Assembly (NCBI GenBank): GCA_025656455.1
Contig: JAHXHS010000019.1
Coordinates: forward strand, 1 to 64,000
From: Candidatus Thiodiazotropha sp. (ex Epidulcina cf. delphinae)
Lineage (GTDB): Bacteria; Pseudomonadota; Gammaproteobacteria; Chromatiales; Chromatiaceae
Length of the DNA stretch: 64,000 nucleotides
Direction: 5' to 3'
Shown here: piece by piece, positions 34,582 to 44,121 of the stretch
How positions within the stretch are numbered: the first letter of the stretch is position 1
Layout of the letters: each line of letters opens with the position of its first letter
Notes under the pieces: generated by a model
Told to the model about the DNA's origin: nothing
Database searches by the model: none
The model's input: the letters and a program-made list of their open reading frames with translations, nothing else
Position numbers and translations under genes: made by a program

Positions 34582-36560
34582 GTCTGCCCGACATCGTACT
34601 CGACGATCTCAATTGGCAGGAGATGATGGAGGCCATCCGCTCCCAGATTGCCGCAGCCTCCGCGGAGGAGTGGACGTTGCATGCGCCCGTCGATCCCGGG
34701 GTCACCCTGCTCGAACTGTTGGCCTATGCACTGGAGCAGCGGGTCTATTGGCTGGACCAGATAACCGATCCCCTGATTCTCGCCATGCTTGCCCTGCTCG
34801 GGGAGAAACCCCGAACAGCCCGATCCGCGCTCACGGCGATAGAGATCTACGCAGAGGAGAGTCTCAGGAGAGAGGTGGTCCAGCACACTGAACTGCGGCT
34901 GAGCGACAGCGCGACGGAAATCCATTTCAGAACACTGACAGACCTGACGGTACTGCCGATCGAACGCGTGGTCATCACATCCCCATCTGGACAGCGCAGC
35001 GCAGCGCGTAACGATCCGCAGCGTTGGCGCATGCGCCCGCTGCACCTACTGCCCGCCGACAGAGGCGCGGCTGAGTTCCGCTGCGACCTCTGGGTTCGCG
35101 ACGGATTGGGGGCAGGCAACACCAGCCTCAAACTGTTTATCGATCTCGACACCGCTTGCGCTGTCGCCCCCGAATGGAGACGCGATAATGAAGGCCCGGT
35201 GACACCGCCGGCAAAGCTGCGGTGGCAGTACGACAGCCTGTCTGGGCGCGTGACCCTGCCCGACACCGCCGTGCAGGATGGAACCGGCGGACTGCGTCGC
35301 GGCGGCATCGTCACCCTAGAGCTGCCGGATGACTGGCGCGCCGGCACGCCGCAACACGGCCTTTCACCTTATTCGTTGTGGGTGACGGTGGAGAGATCCA
35401 GCTTCTCGGCGCCGCCGCTGCTCAACCGGCTGATCCCGAATGTGACGCTCGCAGCGCACCAACGGGAGCGTTCGCTGGAAGACCCCGCCATCCACGAACA
35501 GTTGGAGGCATGGCTGCCGTTGCCGGGCATCCAGCTGCAGCTCAGCGATCCACTGCCACCCCTGGAAGAGAGCATCGAGCTGTCTCTGCGGGAGCGCGAT
35601 GGGGTGTGGCATACCTGGTCACCGACGACTGACCTGGGATTGCAGGGGCCTGGCGATCGCGTTTTCATCGTCGATCGGGACAGCCGAAGACTGACATTCG
35701 GCGATGGCCTGACGGCTCGTATTCCGGTGCCGGATACAAGCGGTGCGCTGGCCTTGAGCGTGAGCTACCTCGGAGGTGGCGGTGAATCGGGCAGTCTGGG
35801 CACTGATCTCCGTTGGGCGGTGACGGGAGATACCGATCTGCTGGCCAGCAATCCGGTGGCGGCCAGCGGTGGACGTGAGACAGAATCCGCTACAGAGGCA
35901 CGGCAACGGGCGGCAAGCGATCTGATGCAGTGCGAACGGGCCGTGACCGCGGCGGACTTCGAGACGCTTGCGCTCTCCACCGGCGGTATCGCACTGGCGC
36001 GAGCCCATGCCGCCGTAGGCTATCACCCCGACTTTCCCTGCCACTATGTGGCGGGCGCGGTGACCCTGTTCATCGTTCCCGAAGTGCCGCGCAATGATAC
36101 AGCCGATGCAGGGCAGTGGGTGCCCTATCCACAACCCGATCCGGGCGCCGTGGAGGAGGTTCTATATCGTCTTGACGAGCGTCGCCTGGTCACCACAGAG
36201 GTGTTCGTGCGCGGCCCGGTCTACCGGCCGGTAAGTGTACGGGCGGTGCTCAGTGGTAGCCAGGTGTCGGAGCAATCCATAGAACGCGCCCTGGCGCGCT
36301 ATTTCGACCCACTGATCGGTGGCGAGAAGGGTACGGGTTGGCCATTCGGTCATGCCGTACGCCCATCGGAAATCGCCCATGTGATCGACACCCTGACCCA
36401 CGGCCAAGCGGTAGTCACCGCGTTGACGATCACACTCGACGACGAGGGTGTGAGCAGCGATTGCGAGGATCTCGCGATTGGTGAACACGAACTCGTCTGT
36501 CTGCAACAACTGTCGCTGGAATCCCGCGCCAGACAAGCCGAGAGAGGAGGGCTGCGATGA
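34578..36560 (+). CDS. baseplate J-like protein (gp6/Afp11-like)
   Basis: This 660-residue wedge protein contains VTLLELLAYALEQRVYWLDQ near the start and the J-type core at about residues 390-520 (LSVSYLGGGGESGSL, ESATEARQRAASDLMQCERA and VTAADFETLALSTGGIALAR). It builds the baseplate ring with the following gene. The C-terminus has VYRPVSVRAVLSGSQVSEQS and a GEKGTGWPFGHAVRPSEIAH motif that the next gene shares, showing the two are paralogues. It is intact. Confidence 0.93.
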   Translation: MSLPDIVLDDLNWQEMMEAIRSQIAAASAEEWTLHAPVDPGVTLLELLAYALEQRVYWLDQITDPLILAMLALLGEKPRTARSALTAIEIYAEESLRREVVQHTELRLSDSATEIHFRTLTDLTVLPIERVVITSPSGQRSAARNDPQRWRMRPLHLLPADRGAAEFRCDLWVRDGLGAGNTSLKLFIDLDTACAVAPEWRRDNEGPVTPPAKLRWQYDSLSGRVTLPDTAVQDGTGGLRRGGIVTLELPDDWRAGTPQHGLSPYSLWVTVERSSFSAPPLLNRLIPNVTLAAHQRERSLEDPAIHEQLEAWLPLPGIQLQLSDPLPPLEESIELSLRERDGVWHTWSPTTDLGLQGPGDRVFIVDRDSRRLTFGDGLTARIPVPDTSGALALSVSYLGGGGESGSLGTDLRWAVTGDTDLLASNPVAASGGRETESATEARQRAASDLMQCERAVTAADFETLALSTGGIALARAHAAVGYHPDFPCHYVAGAVTLFIVPEVPRNDTADAGQWVPYPQPDPGAVEEVLYRLDERRLVTTEVFVRGPVYRPVSVRAVLSGSQVSEQSIERALARYFDPLIGGEKGTGWPFGHAVRPSEIAHVIDTLTHGQAVVTALTITLDDEGVSSDCEDLAIGEHELVCLQQLSLESRARQAERGGLR

Positions 36561-38572
36561 GTCGACCTTGGTGGGGCAGGGATAGAAATCCGGGATCCGA
36601 GCCGCTGCTCGTGGACCCCGGCCAGGGGGCGCCGTCGATGCCGATCCTGCATCAGGCGTATACAGGCGTACTGGCGGAGGAAGTCGCCGAACGGCGGCCT
36701 GCCTTCACGCCGAGCTGGACAGCGGAGGGTAAGGAAGACGCCGGTGAGGCGCTGGTCGAACTCTTCGACATGCTCGGCATACCGGTGCTGGAACGTCTCA
36801 ACCGTCTGCCGGAAAAGGCCAGTGTGGAGATCCTGCGCACGGCCGGTATCGAACCGAGAGCGGCGAGACCGGCTGCCGCCATGTTGGCGTTCACCGCCTC
36901 CAAGGGTGCACCCGCGGCGGTCACGGTTGGCATGGGATTTCAGGTGACGGCGCCGGCCGCCGACGGCTCGGGTGACAGGGTCTTCTTCGAAACCGAACAG
37001 ACCGTCTATGCAACGGCCGCCGAGATCGAAGCGGTCTTCACGTCGACCGGTCGCCTGGCACAAGAGATCGATATCGACGCTGAAAGCGAAACGGGTTGGC
37101 AACCATTCGGTCCACGTCCCCGTGTCGGTTCCGCACTGCTGATCGGTTTGACGGCGGACGCCGCCATCGGCAGCACCCTATCGCTGGGCATCGAGCCCGT
37201 TGCCGCTGAGGGGACACCGCCGCCCGCCTCGAGCGGGGCCGTCGTCGGTACTGCTTTGGCGCAACCACTACTGCGCTGGGAGTACTACGATGCGGGCGCC
37301 TTCGAACGCCTGGAAGTCATCCGGGATGAGACCCAGGGATTGCAACAGTTCGGGATCGTCGAGCTGGCGATACCGGCAGCCTGGCAAGCCGGCCTCTTGA
37401 GCGATATCAGTGTCGAGGAGCCGTTGCGCTGGCTACGTCTACGTGTTGTCCATGGCGAATTTCAGCGTGCGCCGCGTCTGCGCCTGTTGGGCCTGAACAT
37501 GACCCCAGCCGTCGCCTTGCGAACGATACGCAACGAAGTCCTGCAGTTCATCCCGGGGAGCCAGCGGCGCAAGCTGCGCCTCTCCCAGCGGCCAATCATT
37601 GACCAAACGCTCGAACTGGTCGTATTCGACGGCGTGAACAATACGCGTGAGACGATCTGGCGTCAGGTCGACGATTTGAACTCGGCACAGGCTGACGACC
37701 CGGTCTACCGGCTCGATCCGGTCAAGGGCGAGATCGAAACCGGAGATGGCGTGCACGGCAAGCTGCTGCCGGTGGGATTCCGCAATGTGGTTGCCCGACG
37801 CTATCAGATCGGCGGCGGCGCGGCCGGCGCGGTCGACGCCGAAACCATTACCGGACTGCAGCAGTCTGCCCCTTTTCTCACCGCTGTGACCAACCCGCGT
37901 CCGGCCAGTGGCGGACGCGACGAAGCTACCTGGTTGGAGACGCTGCGCACGGGACCCGAAAGGATTCGGGCGCGCAACCGCGCCGTGACCACGGCCGACT
38001 ACGCCTTGCTGGCATTGGATGCGAGTGGCGCCGATGTGGGCCGGGCGCATGCTGTCTCAGCACTGCATCCCAATTTCGAGGGCGCCAGGATAGCGGGCGT
38101 GGTGACCCTGTTTATTATCGCTTCTGCCAAGCCCGACACCATGCCGGTGCCGGATCCGGACACACTGACCAACGTCGCCTCGTTTCTGAGCGCAGAAGTG
38201 GCACCGGCGGGCGTGCAGGTGGTCGCTGCCGTGCCGCGGTTTCATACCATCTCGGTGCGAGCGGCCCTGGTGCCGTTGGCAAATGCCAACACGGGAACCG
38301 TCGTCAGCGATACGCTGCGGGCGATCGATCGCTACCTGGACCCGCTCAGCGGAGGCGATGACAGACATGGCTGGCCCTTTGGCGGTGAACTTCGCTATCA
38401 GGCATTGGTGCGCAGACTGCTGTCAGAGGTGACTGATCTCGCTGCCATAGCCTCGCTCAGTCTCACCGCGGACGGGGTCAATCTGGGACTCTGTTCAGAC
38501 TTTGCAACAAGCCGCCATGCCCTGCTGTGGCCAGGCGTGCATGAACTGACGGTGGAGGCGGCCGATCAATGA
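36557..38572 (+). CDS. second baseplate J-like protein (Afp12-like)
   Basis: This 671-residue protein overlaps the previous gene by four bases. Shared features with it are the J core (ARRYQIGGGAAGAVDAETIT, TWLETLRTGPERIRARNRAV and TTADYALLALDASGADVGRA) and the end GDDRHGWPFGGELRYQALVR. The first 150 residues (EDAGEALVELFDMLGIPVLE, ASVEILRTAGIEPRAARPA) are of the Afp12 type. The two J proteins form the heteromeric wedge seen in Afp and PVC particles. Confidence 0.92.
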   Translation: MSRPWWGRDRNPGSEPLLVDPGQGAPSMPILHQAYTGVLAEEVAERRPAFTPSWTAEGKEDAGEALVELFDMLGIPVLERLNRLPEKASVEILRTAGIEPRAARPAAAMLAFTASKGAPAAVTVGMGFQVTAPAADGSGDRVFFETEQTVYATAAEIEAVFTSTGRLAQEIDIDAESETGWQPFGPRPRVGSALLIGLTADAAIGSTLSLGIEPVAAEGTPPPASSGAVVGTALAQPLLRWEYYDAGAFERLEVIRDETQGLQQFGIVELAIPAAWQAGLLSDISVEEPLRWLRLRVVHGEFQRAPRLRLLGLNMTPAVALRTIRNEVLQFIPGSQRRKLRLSQRPIIDQTLELVVFDGVNNTRETIWRQVDDLNSAQADDPVYRLDPVKGEIETGDGVHGKLLPVGFRNVVARRYQIGGGAAGAVDAETITGLQQSAPFLTAVTNPRPASGGRDEATWLETLRTGPERIRARNRAVTTADYALLALDASGADVGRAHAVSALHPNFEGARIAGVVTLFIIASAKPDTMPVPDPDTLTNVASFLSAEVAPAGVQVVAAVPRFHTISVRAALVPLANANTGTVVSDTLRAIDRYLDPLSGGDDRHGWPFGGELRYQALVRRLLSEVTDLAAIASLSLTADGVNLGLCSDFATSRHALLWPGVHELTVEAADQ

Positions 38573-40578
38573 CCTGCGCCAGTCAACAACCAACCTTTCG
38601 TCTCCTCGATGCCTGGGTGGGATGGAGCGAGAGCGAAAACGGCGTCGAACGGCTCTCGGGCTTGGATGACGAGCGGGGCATCACCTTGGCGAAGCTGCCC
38701 TCCCGTTTGACGTCGAGCGATCTGTCACAAGCCATCCCCCCTGCCAGGCTTGCCCGTGGCTGTGGGCCTTGCGAGTGGTATCTCGCCACCCCTTGCGAGC
38801 CCCGATCACGCCTGTTGTTCAAAAGCCCCTGTTATCGCGGTTGGCAAGCTGTCTGGGGCTGTGATACGCCAGCGTGCGAGATACAGTGTGTCGATGCGTT
38901 GGCCGTTCATTGCGACCATCTGGCGCTGTCGGACAGCCAGGCGCAACGGCTCTGGCTGTTACGTGACGACGGTCGTGCCCTGATCACCGCCGTAGCGCTG
39001 ACGGCGCCTGGTCCGGTGACCCATACACCCTGGGGTGGCTGGCTGGTGGTCGATCGCGAGCAGGCGAGTCTGCGCCTGTTCGATCCTGCCGGTGGCGAAC
39101 GTCAAGCCGGATTCCCGGTGCTCGATGCCGAGGTCGATCGCATGGCGTTCGACAGTCAGTGCCGATTGTGGATTGTCGTCGTCGCCAACGGTGTGTTTCG
39201 AATCCTCCATGTTAAACGCGGTGATACGGTGTGGACTGAGGGTGATCTCGAAACCTTGCTCCAGGCATTCCCCGATAGCGGTCTGCAAATCACTACCGAG
39301 CGAGGTTTCTGTCTGCGGCAAACGCAAGCCAGGCAGAACGAACCTCTCTGTTGCTACAACGGGTACGGCCGGCCAGTGTCTCAAGCAGAGATCGAAGAGC
39401 CCCCCGTACCCGTCTATGAAACGGCGGGTCAGCTACTGACCCTGGCCTTGGACAGTGGCATCCCGCGCTGTCGCTGGCACCGGGTCCGCATCGATGCCGA
39501 TGTGCCCGATGAAAGCACGGTCAGTCTCTCCGTTTCGACCCATGAGGAGGCGAATCCGCCGCCTCAGGGCAACGAAACCGAACCGCTGTGGCAAGGGTTT
39601 GAAGACGGCATACCTCATCTCAGCGATTGGCAGTCAACCGCCACCGACGTCAACGACATGCTGATTGACCAACCGCCGGGACGCTACCTTTTCGTGCGCT
39701 TGCGTCTGCGTGGAAACGGCCTGGTATCGCCAATGGTCCAACGTGTGAGAATCGACTTTCCGCGCCAGACAAGCATCGATGAGCTGCCGGTCGTCTATCG
39801 GGATAATCCCGAAGCCGAGGCCTTTACCGAGCGTTTTCTGGCGCTCTTCGATGCAGCGATCGAAGATATCGACCAAGCGATAGCGCGCTATCCCGCTCTG
39901 CTCGACAGCGAGGGTGTGGCACCCGAAGTGCTGCCCTGGCTGGGCAGCTTTCTCGACGTCGTGATGGACAGCAACTGGGATGTCGCGCGACGTCGCAGGG
40001 TATTGGCGGCCGTACCCGATCTCTATCGGCGGCGCGGTACCGTTGCCGGCCTTGAGCAGGCGGTGAGTCTGCTATTCGACGTCACCCCGGTCATCCAGGA
40101 GGCATCGCTGGAGAGACTGTGGGGTGCGCTTGGCAAGGCGAAACTCGGTCAGGTGCGCACGTTCAATCCGGCCCGGGCGCGCTTTCGCATCGGCAGATCG
40201 CCACTCTCAGGCGCGCCGATAGCCAGTTACGGCAATCCTGATACCGATCCCCTGACGGCGCAGGCCCATCGTTTCTACATTTTTGTACCCGGCTTCACAT
40301 CGACAGTCGAAGAGACCCGTATCGCGTCACTGATCGACAGTCAGAAGCCGGCACACACGGTGGTGAGTTTCCGTGGATCGAAACGCGGATTCGTACTCGG
40401 TGGCGGATCGCGAGTGGGTGTGGATACGGCCATCGCGTCGTTACCACCGCCGGTGCTGAACAATCCCGATTTGCGCCTCAACCGCGCAACCATCCTGTGG
40501 CACGGCTCCAGTTGCCACGGGCCCGCTGTCAAGGCAGGCCAAACGTCTGTGATTGGCGTCAATACGGTTATGGAGTAG
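38569..40578 (+). CDS. gpI-type tail protein with beta-propeller-like N-terminus
   Basis: This 669-residue protein has two parts. Residues 1 to about 390 contain repeated strand pairs (WGGWLVVDREQASLRLFDPA, VDRMAFDSQCRLWIVVVANG) suggestive of a beta-propeller. Residues from about 400 carry the phage tail protein I pattern: VYRDNPEAEAFTERFLALFD, EVLPWLGSFLDVVMDSNWDV and RRRVLAAVPDLYRRRGTVAG. GpI-type proteins link the wedge to fibres. The family without a propeller is about 200 residues, so this is a large fusion that may present fibres or recognise targets. Confidence 0.85.
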   Translation: MTCASQQPTFRLLDAWVGWSESENGVERLSGLDDERGITLAKLPSRLTSSDLSQAIPPARLARGCGPCEWYLATPCEPRSRLLFKSPCYRGWQAVWGCDTPACEIQCVDALAVHCDHLALSDSQAQRLWLLRDDGRALITAVALTAPGPVTHTPWGGWLVVDREQASLRLFDPAGGERQAGFPVLDAEVDRMAFDSQCRLWIVVVANGVFRILHVKRGDTVWTEGDLETLLQAFPDSGLQITTERGFCLRQTQARQNEPLCCYNGYGRPVSQAEIEEPPVPVYETAGQLLTLALDSGIPRCRWHRVRIDADVPDESTVSLSVSTHEEANPPPQGNETEPLWQGFEDGIPHLSDWQSTATDVNDMLIDQPPGRYLFVRLRLRGNGLVSPMVQRVRIDFPRQTSIDELPVVYRDNPEAEAFTERFLALFDAAIEDIDQAIARYPALLDSEGVAPEVLPWLGSFLDVVMDSNWDVARRRRVLAAVPDLYRRRGTVAGLEQAVSLLFDVTPVIQEASLERLWGALGKAKLGQVRTFNPARARFRIGRSPLSGAPIASYGNPDTDPLTAQAHRFYIFVPGFTSTVEETRIASLIDSQKPAHTVVSFRGSKRGFVLGGGSRVGVDTAIASLPPPVLNNPDLRLNRATILWHGSSCHGPAVKAGQTSVIGVNTVME

Positions 40579-40583
40579 CTGAG

Positions 40584-41987
40584 ATGATGACTACCAAACA
40601 AAAGGCGCTGGCACCCTGTTCAGAGGTGCCCGAATTCGAGCGCTTGAACTATTTCTACGGACAGATGTTGAGCGTAAGTGATTTTCGTAGCGAACAGGAC
40701 TACTTCCGCGAAAAACTCAAACTGCACAACCGCTGTCACCATGGTTGGGGGGTCGTTTGCGGCCTTCAAGTGACGCCGGTTGAAGTGGAAAACCCCTGTC
40801 CTCCCGATGACTGCGACGACTGGCAGAAGCTGTGTGAGGAGATCAAGGCCCTGGATGCCGAAATTGCAGCCACTGAAGAGCTGATCGGCTCGAATGCCTT
40901 GTCGGAAGAGGAGTTGCAGAAGGCGAAGCAGAAGCTGCAAGAGTTGCACGAGCAACGTGAACGCCTGCGACGACGCCAGGAGTGTACCCCGCCGTCGCAG
41001 CGGCCCCGGAGCGACAAACCTGGCGATGTTCTGATCCATTGCGGTATAGCCCTGGACTGCCACGGCAATGAGCTTATTGTGCGTCAGCCGATTATTGTCG
41101 ATCTTTCCAAGATGCTCGGCGCCGGCGAAATCCGTCGCTGTGAAGAGCAGGGAGATCCTGTTGACGTCTACCTCAGCCTCTGTTTCTGCGAGCAGCCAAC
41201 CTTTCCCTCCAGGCCGGTGATCCCGGATAGCTGTGGTTCACTGTCAGAGTGCAACTACGGCAAATACCGGGAATCCACAGGCATCCGTGTAAGCCTCGAA
41301 GCACCGTCGAGCGACGACAGTTGCGGAGGCTGCTGCGAAAGCTGCCAGGAAGCGTGCGTGGTGCTGGCGCGAATACGCTGGCAGCCCGGCGCGGAAGTGA
41401 CGGCAGAGGCTATCGAATGCGGCATTCGCCGTCCGCTCAGCCTCTATCCACCGACGGTGATTACCGGCATCAGCTGGCAGCATGGCGCACTCTACACACC
41501 GAATACGGCCAAGACGCTACTCGGAACCGAGTTTCAGGGATCGCGAACAGACGGCTTGGAGATCCACTTCTCGCGGCCGGTCTACACCGAGACCCTGAAA
41601 CCGGGCGTCATCGATCTTTGGCGCATCCAGGGCGGAAGCGGCCTGCGGGGTGTCATTTCGAATATGGAAGGCAGCTTCGTCGGTTTGTCAGGCGACAAGA
41701 CGGACAAGGTGTTTTTCCGCGACGATACCGGCGAAACACTCAACAGTGGCGACCGCGTACTGATTACCATCCGCTGCAACTTCATTCTCGACGGTTGTTG
41801 TCAGCCTGTCGATGGATTCCATGTGGGCGGACGCGTGCCGCAGTTGCCGGATTATATGGACAAGTTTGAAAACGGCAATCTTCAGCAACCGGAGCATTGC
41901 CTGATACCACCCGGCGGATGCGCCCCCTGGAGTTCCGGCAACAGACAACCCGGCGGCAGCTTCGAAAGCTGGTTCTACGTGAAATGA
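40584..41987 (+). CDS. eCIS FxGQ-signature protein A
   Basis: This 467-residue protein begins with LNYFYGQMLSVSDFRSEQDY, HNRCHHGWGVVCGLQV and later CGIALDCHGNELIV. The same order, F-x-GQ, then H-x-GVV-x-GL, then A-L-D-x-x-GN, appears in the next two genes. A coiled coil follows at about residues 80-130 (EEELQKAKQKLQELHEQRER), and the middle has a cysteine cluster (CGGCCESCQEAC). The start is ATG 40584. The family is found with eCIS, but its role is not known to me. Position after gpI suggests fibre attachment or target binding. Confidence 0.75.
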   Translation: MMTTKQKALAPCSEVPEFERLNYFYGQMLSVSDFRSEQDYFREKLKLHNRCHHGWGVVCGLQVTPVEVENPCPPDDCDDWQKLCEEIKALDAEIAATEELIGSNALSEEELQKAKQKLQELHEQRERLRRRQECTPPSQRPRSDKPGDVLIHCGIALDCHGNELIVRQPIIVDLSKMLGAGEIRRCEEQGDPVDVYLSLCFCEQPTFPSRPVIPDSCGSLSECNYGKYRESTGIRVSLEAPSSDDSCGGCCESCQEACVVLARIRWQPGAEVTAEAIECGIRRPLSLYPPTVITGISWQHGALYTPNTAKTLLGTEFQGSRTDGLEIHFSRPVYTETLKPGVIDLWRIQGGSGLRGVISNMEGSFVGLSGDKTDKVFFRDDTGETLNSGDRVLITIRCNFILDGCCQPVDGFHVGGRVPQLPDYMDKFENGNLQQPEHCLIPPGGCAPWSSGNRQPGGSFESWFYVK

Positions 41988-42006
41988 GCCATCGGAGGCT
42001 TAGGTT

Positions 42007-44121
42007 ATGAATCACCAACGACAAATCTCCCCGTGCGCCGAATGTGCGCCGACAAACACAAGCTCCTGCCAGTGCGGTGGAAGCGGTTGTGAAAAGTGCG
42101 GTGTCTCCACCATGGTGCGACCAAGATTCTTTCCCGGACAGCTATTGGTTGACGGCGACCTGCAGCTGCTCTCCGATTACACGGCAACCAAGGACCGTTT
42201 GCACAATCGGTTCCTGCATGGTGCCGGCGTGGTCTGCGGTTTACCGGTTCGCTGCCATCCGTGCGGTGGCGGGAAGGTCATCGTCGAACCCGGCATGGCG
42301 CTCGACTGCTGCGGCAACGACATCGTTGTTCCCTGTGCGGTCGAGCTCGATGTCAATAAGCTGATCAGTGAGCTTCGTCGGGACCGGCTTGCGGGTTACG
42401 ACTGCGGTGATCCCTGTGACGAGAAGAGTAGCGGTGACGAGCCGGAGCGGAATCTGCGGCGATACTGCCTGTATGTGAATTACTGCGAAGAGCTGACCGA
42501 TCCTGTCACCCCCTATATCAGCGACGATGCTTGTTCGAATATCGAATGCGAATTTACCCGTGTTCGAGAAGGCTACACTTTTGAACTGCGCTGTGACGAT
42601 GACGAGGAGTGTCCGCCGAACATGTGGGACAGAATGCGTCAATGTATCGACGATCTCGAACTGGCGGACAGGAGCGCGGATGACGCCAATGCCCTGACCC
42701 AGTTCAGTGCACAAACCCATTTCGCACACGCCCAGATCAGCAGCCAACAGGCTTTGCCCTTCGAAGCTGCCGACCAGAGCCTGCTCATCAACGGTACCTC
42801 GAAGCTGAATCAATTCTCGGCCCAGATGGACGAATCCGAAGGCAAACAGGTACTCGAGGAGATCGAGATCCGCCGCACCATGGATCAACTGCGCACCACC
42901 TCCGCCGCGGTCGTACGCTACGACCTTCTGGATCAGGCGCAGAAAGAGGAAGCGCAGAGCGCCATGCCTGGGTTGGAGGAACAGATCAGTGCCGCCCGTG
43001 AGGCGGTGCAGCATGCCGCCGAACCGCTCAAGAGCGCCAGCCTGCAGATTCAATCGCAGCGTGATCGTAAGCTGGCCAGTGAAGAGATTTCACAGGCGCA
43101 GTTGTGGAGTTCGGGGCAATTGACGCCCGATCAGGCGATCTCAGTGCAGAGACGATACTTCGCCTATGGCGTATCCACCTCGACATCTGCCCTGCAGCTG
43201 ATGGCCGACATTGCATCGCAACTTCGTGGTTGGCTGCTGCGTAATATCGAAAAGCGCGGTCTGTTTGCCGACTGTAAGCTGCTTAACGAGGTGCTCGCTG
43301 TGCGCATCCCCACAGCCGGCAGCAACAATCCGCAAGCCATTGCCCAGGCCGCGGAAGTGCTCGTCTACGCCTTTCTGCGTTATCTCATCGATTGTATCTG
43401 TGCGGCATTGAATCCGCCTTGTACGCCCTGTGACGATACCGCTGTGAAGCTGGCCTGTATCGAGGTCGAACAGTGTGAAGTCACGAGGATCTGTAATCTG
43501 GAGCGCACCTATGTGCTTTCATGGCCGACCATGCGTTACTGGATTCCGTTTCTCTGCGAGATCGGCAACGCGTTCGAGAAGCTCTGTTGCGAACTGCCGA
43601 AGAAGTTCTATCCAAAGCGTGATGATCGGCAACCGACATTCGATCGCAACCTTCAGTATTACAAAAGCACGGCGCCGACGGCACGTGTTCTCGATGATAA
43701 GCCGGCGGTCTCGAATCTGCTGCGATTGGCCAATATCAGCGACAAGAGCGCCTCGGCAACACTCAATATCGGCGGCAATCTGGGAACGATCCTGCGCAGC
43801 GAGAACGTGCTCGATCTCGATGGCAAGATGAGTATGTTGGCCGCCAGTGGCGCAATGGATCTCTCCACCGGGCTTTTCTCAACCCTGGGTGGAGCCTCGG
43901 TGCAGCACGACATCAAGGATACCCAATCGGCGGAGATCGACGCCTCCTCGCCTATCGCTACGCGGGTTGACGATCTCACTGAGGCCGTGCGCCACAGATT
44001 GACCGCCACCACACTGGGCTCAACGACTGTCATTCGCAAGCTTCGCGAGGAGCTGGAAGCGCAGCGTCTCGCCAATGAGTCTTTGCGAAAAAGAGTGGAT
44101 AAACTGGCTGGAGAAAAGTAA
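42007..44121 (+). CDS. eCIS FxGQ-signature protein B with cysteine-rich N-terminus
   Basis: This 704-residue protein starts with an unusual cysteine cluster (CAEC, CQC and CEKC within the first 35 residues), which could bind zinc. The shared signature follows: RPRFFPGQLLVDGDLQLLSD, HNRFLHGAGVVCGLPV and GMALDCCGNDIVV. Residues 200-400 are long helices (VLEEIEIRRTMDQLRTTSAA, AREAVQHAAEPLKSASLQI), and the C-terminus ends in a coiled coil (KLREELEAQRLANESLRKRV). This layout, a docking head, a helical rod and a coiled-coil tail, would suit a fibre or a connector, which is inference. Confidence 0.75.
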   Translation: MNHQRQISPCAECAPTNTSSCQCGGSGCEKCGVSTMVRPRFFPGQLLVDGDLQLLSDYTATKDRLHNRFLHGAGVVCGLPVRCHPCGGGKVIVEPGMALDCCGNDIVVPCAVELDVNKLISELRRDRLAGYDCGDPCDEKSSGDEPERNLRRYCLYVNYCEELTDPVTPYISDDACSNIECEFTRVREGYTFELRCDDDEECPPNMWDRMRQCIDDLELADRSADDANALTQFSAQTHFAHAQISSQQALPFEAADQSLLINGTSKLNQFSAQMDESEGKQVLEEIEIRRTMDQLRTTSAAVVRYDLLDQAQKEEAQSAMPGLEEQISAAREAVQHAAEPLKSASLQIQSQRDRKLASEEISQAQLWSSGQLTPDQAISVQRRYFAYGVSTSTSALQLMADIASQLRGWLLRNIEKRGLFADCKLLNEVLAVRIPTAGSNNPQAIAQAAEVLVYAFLRYLIDCICAALNPPCTPCDDTAVKLACIEVEQCEVTRICNLERTYVLSWPTMRYWIPFLCEIGNAFEKLCCELPKKFYPKRDDRQPTFDRNLQYYKSTAPTARVLDDKPAVSNLLRLANISDKSASATLNIGGNLGTILRSENVLDLDGKMSMLAASGAMDLSTGLFSTLGGASVQHDIKDTQSAEIDASSPIATRVDDLTEAVRHRLTATTLGSTTVIRKLREELEAQRLANESLRKRVDKLAGEK

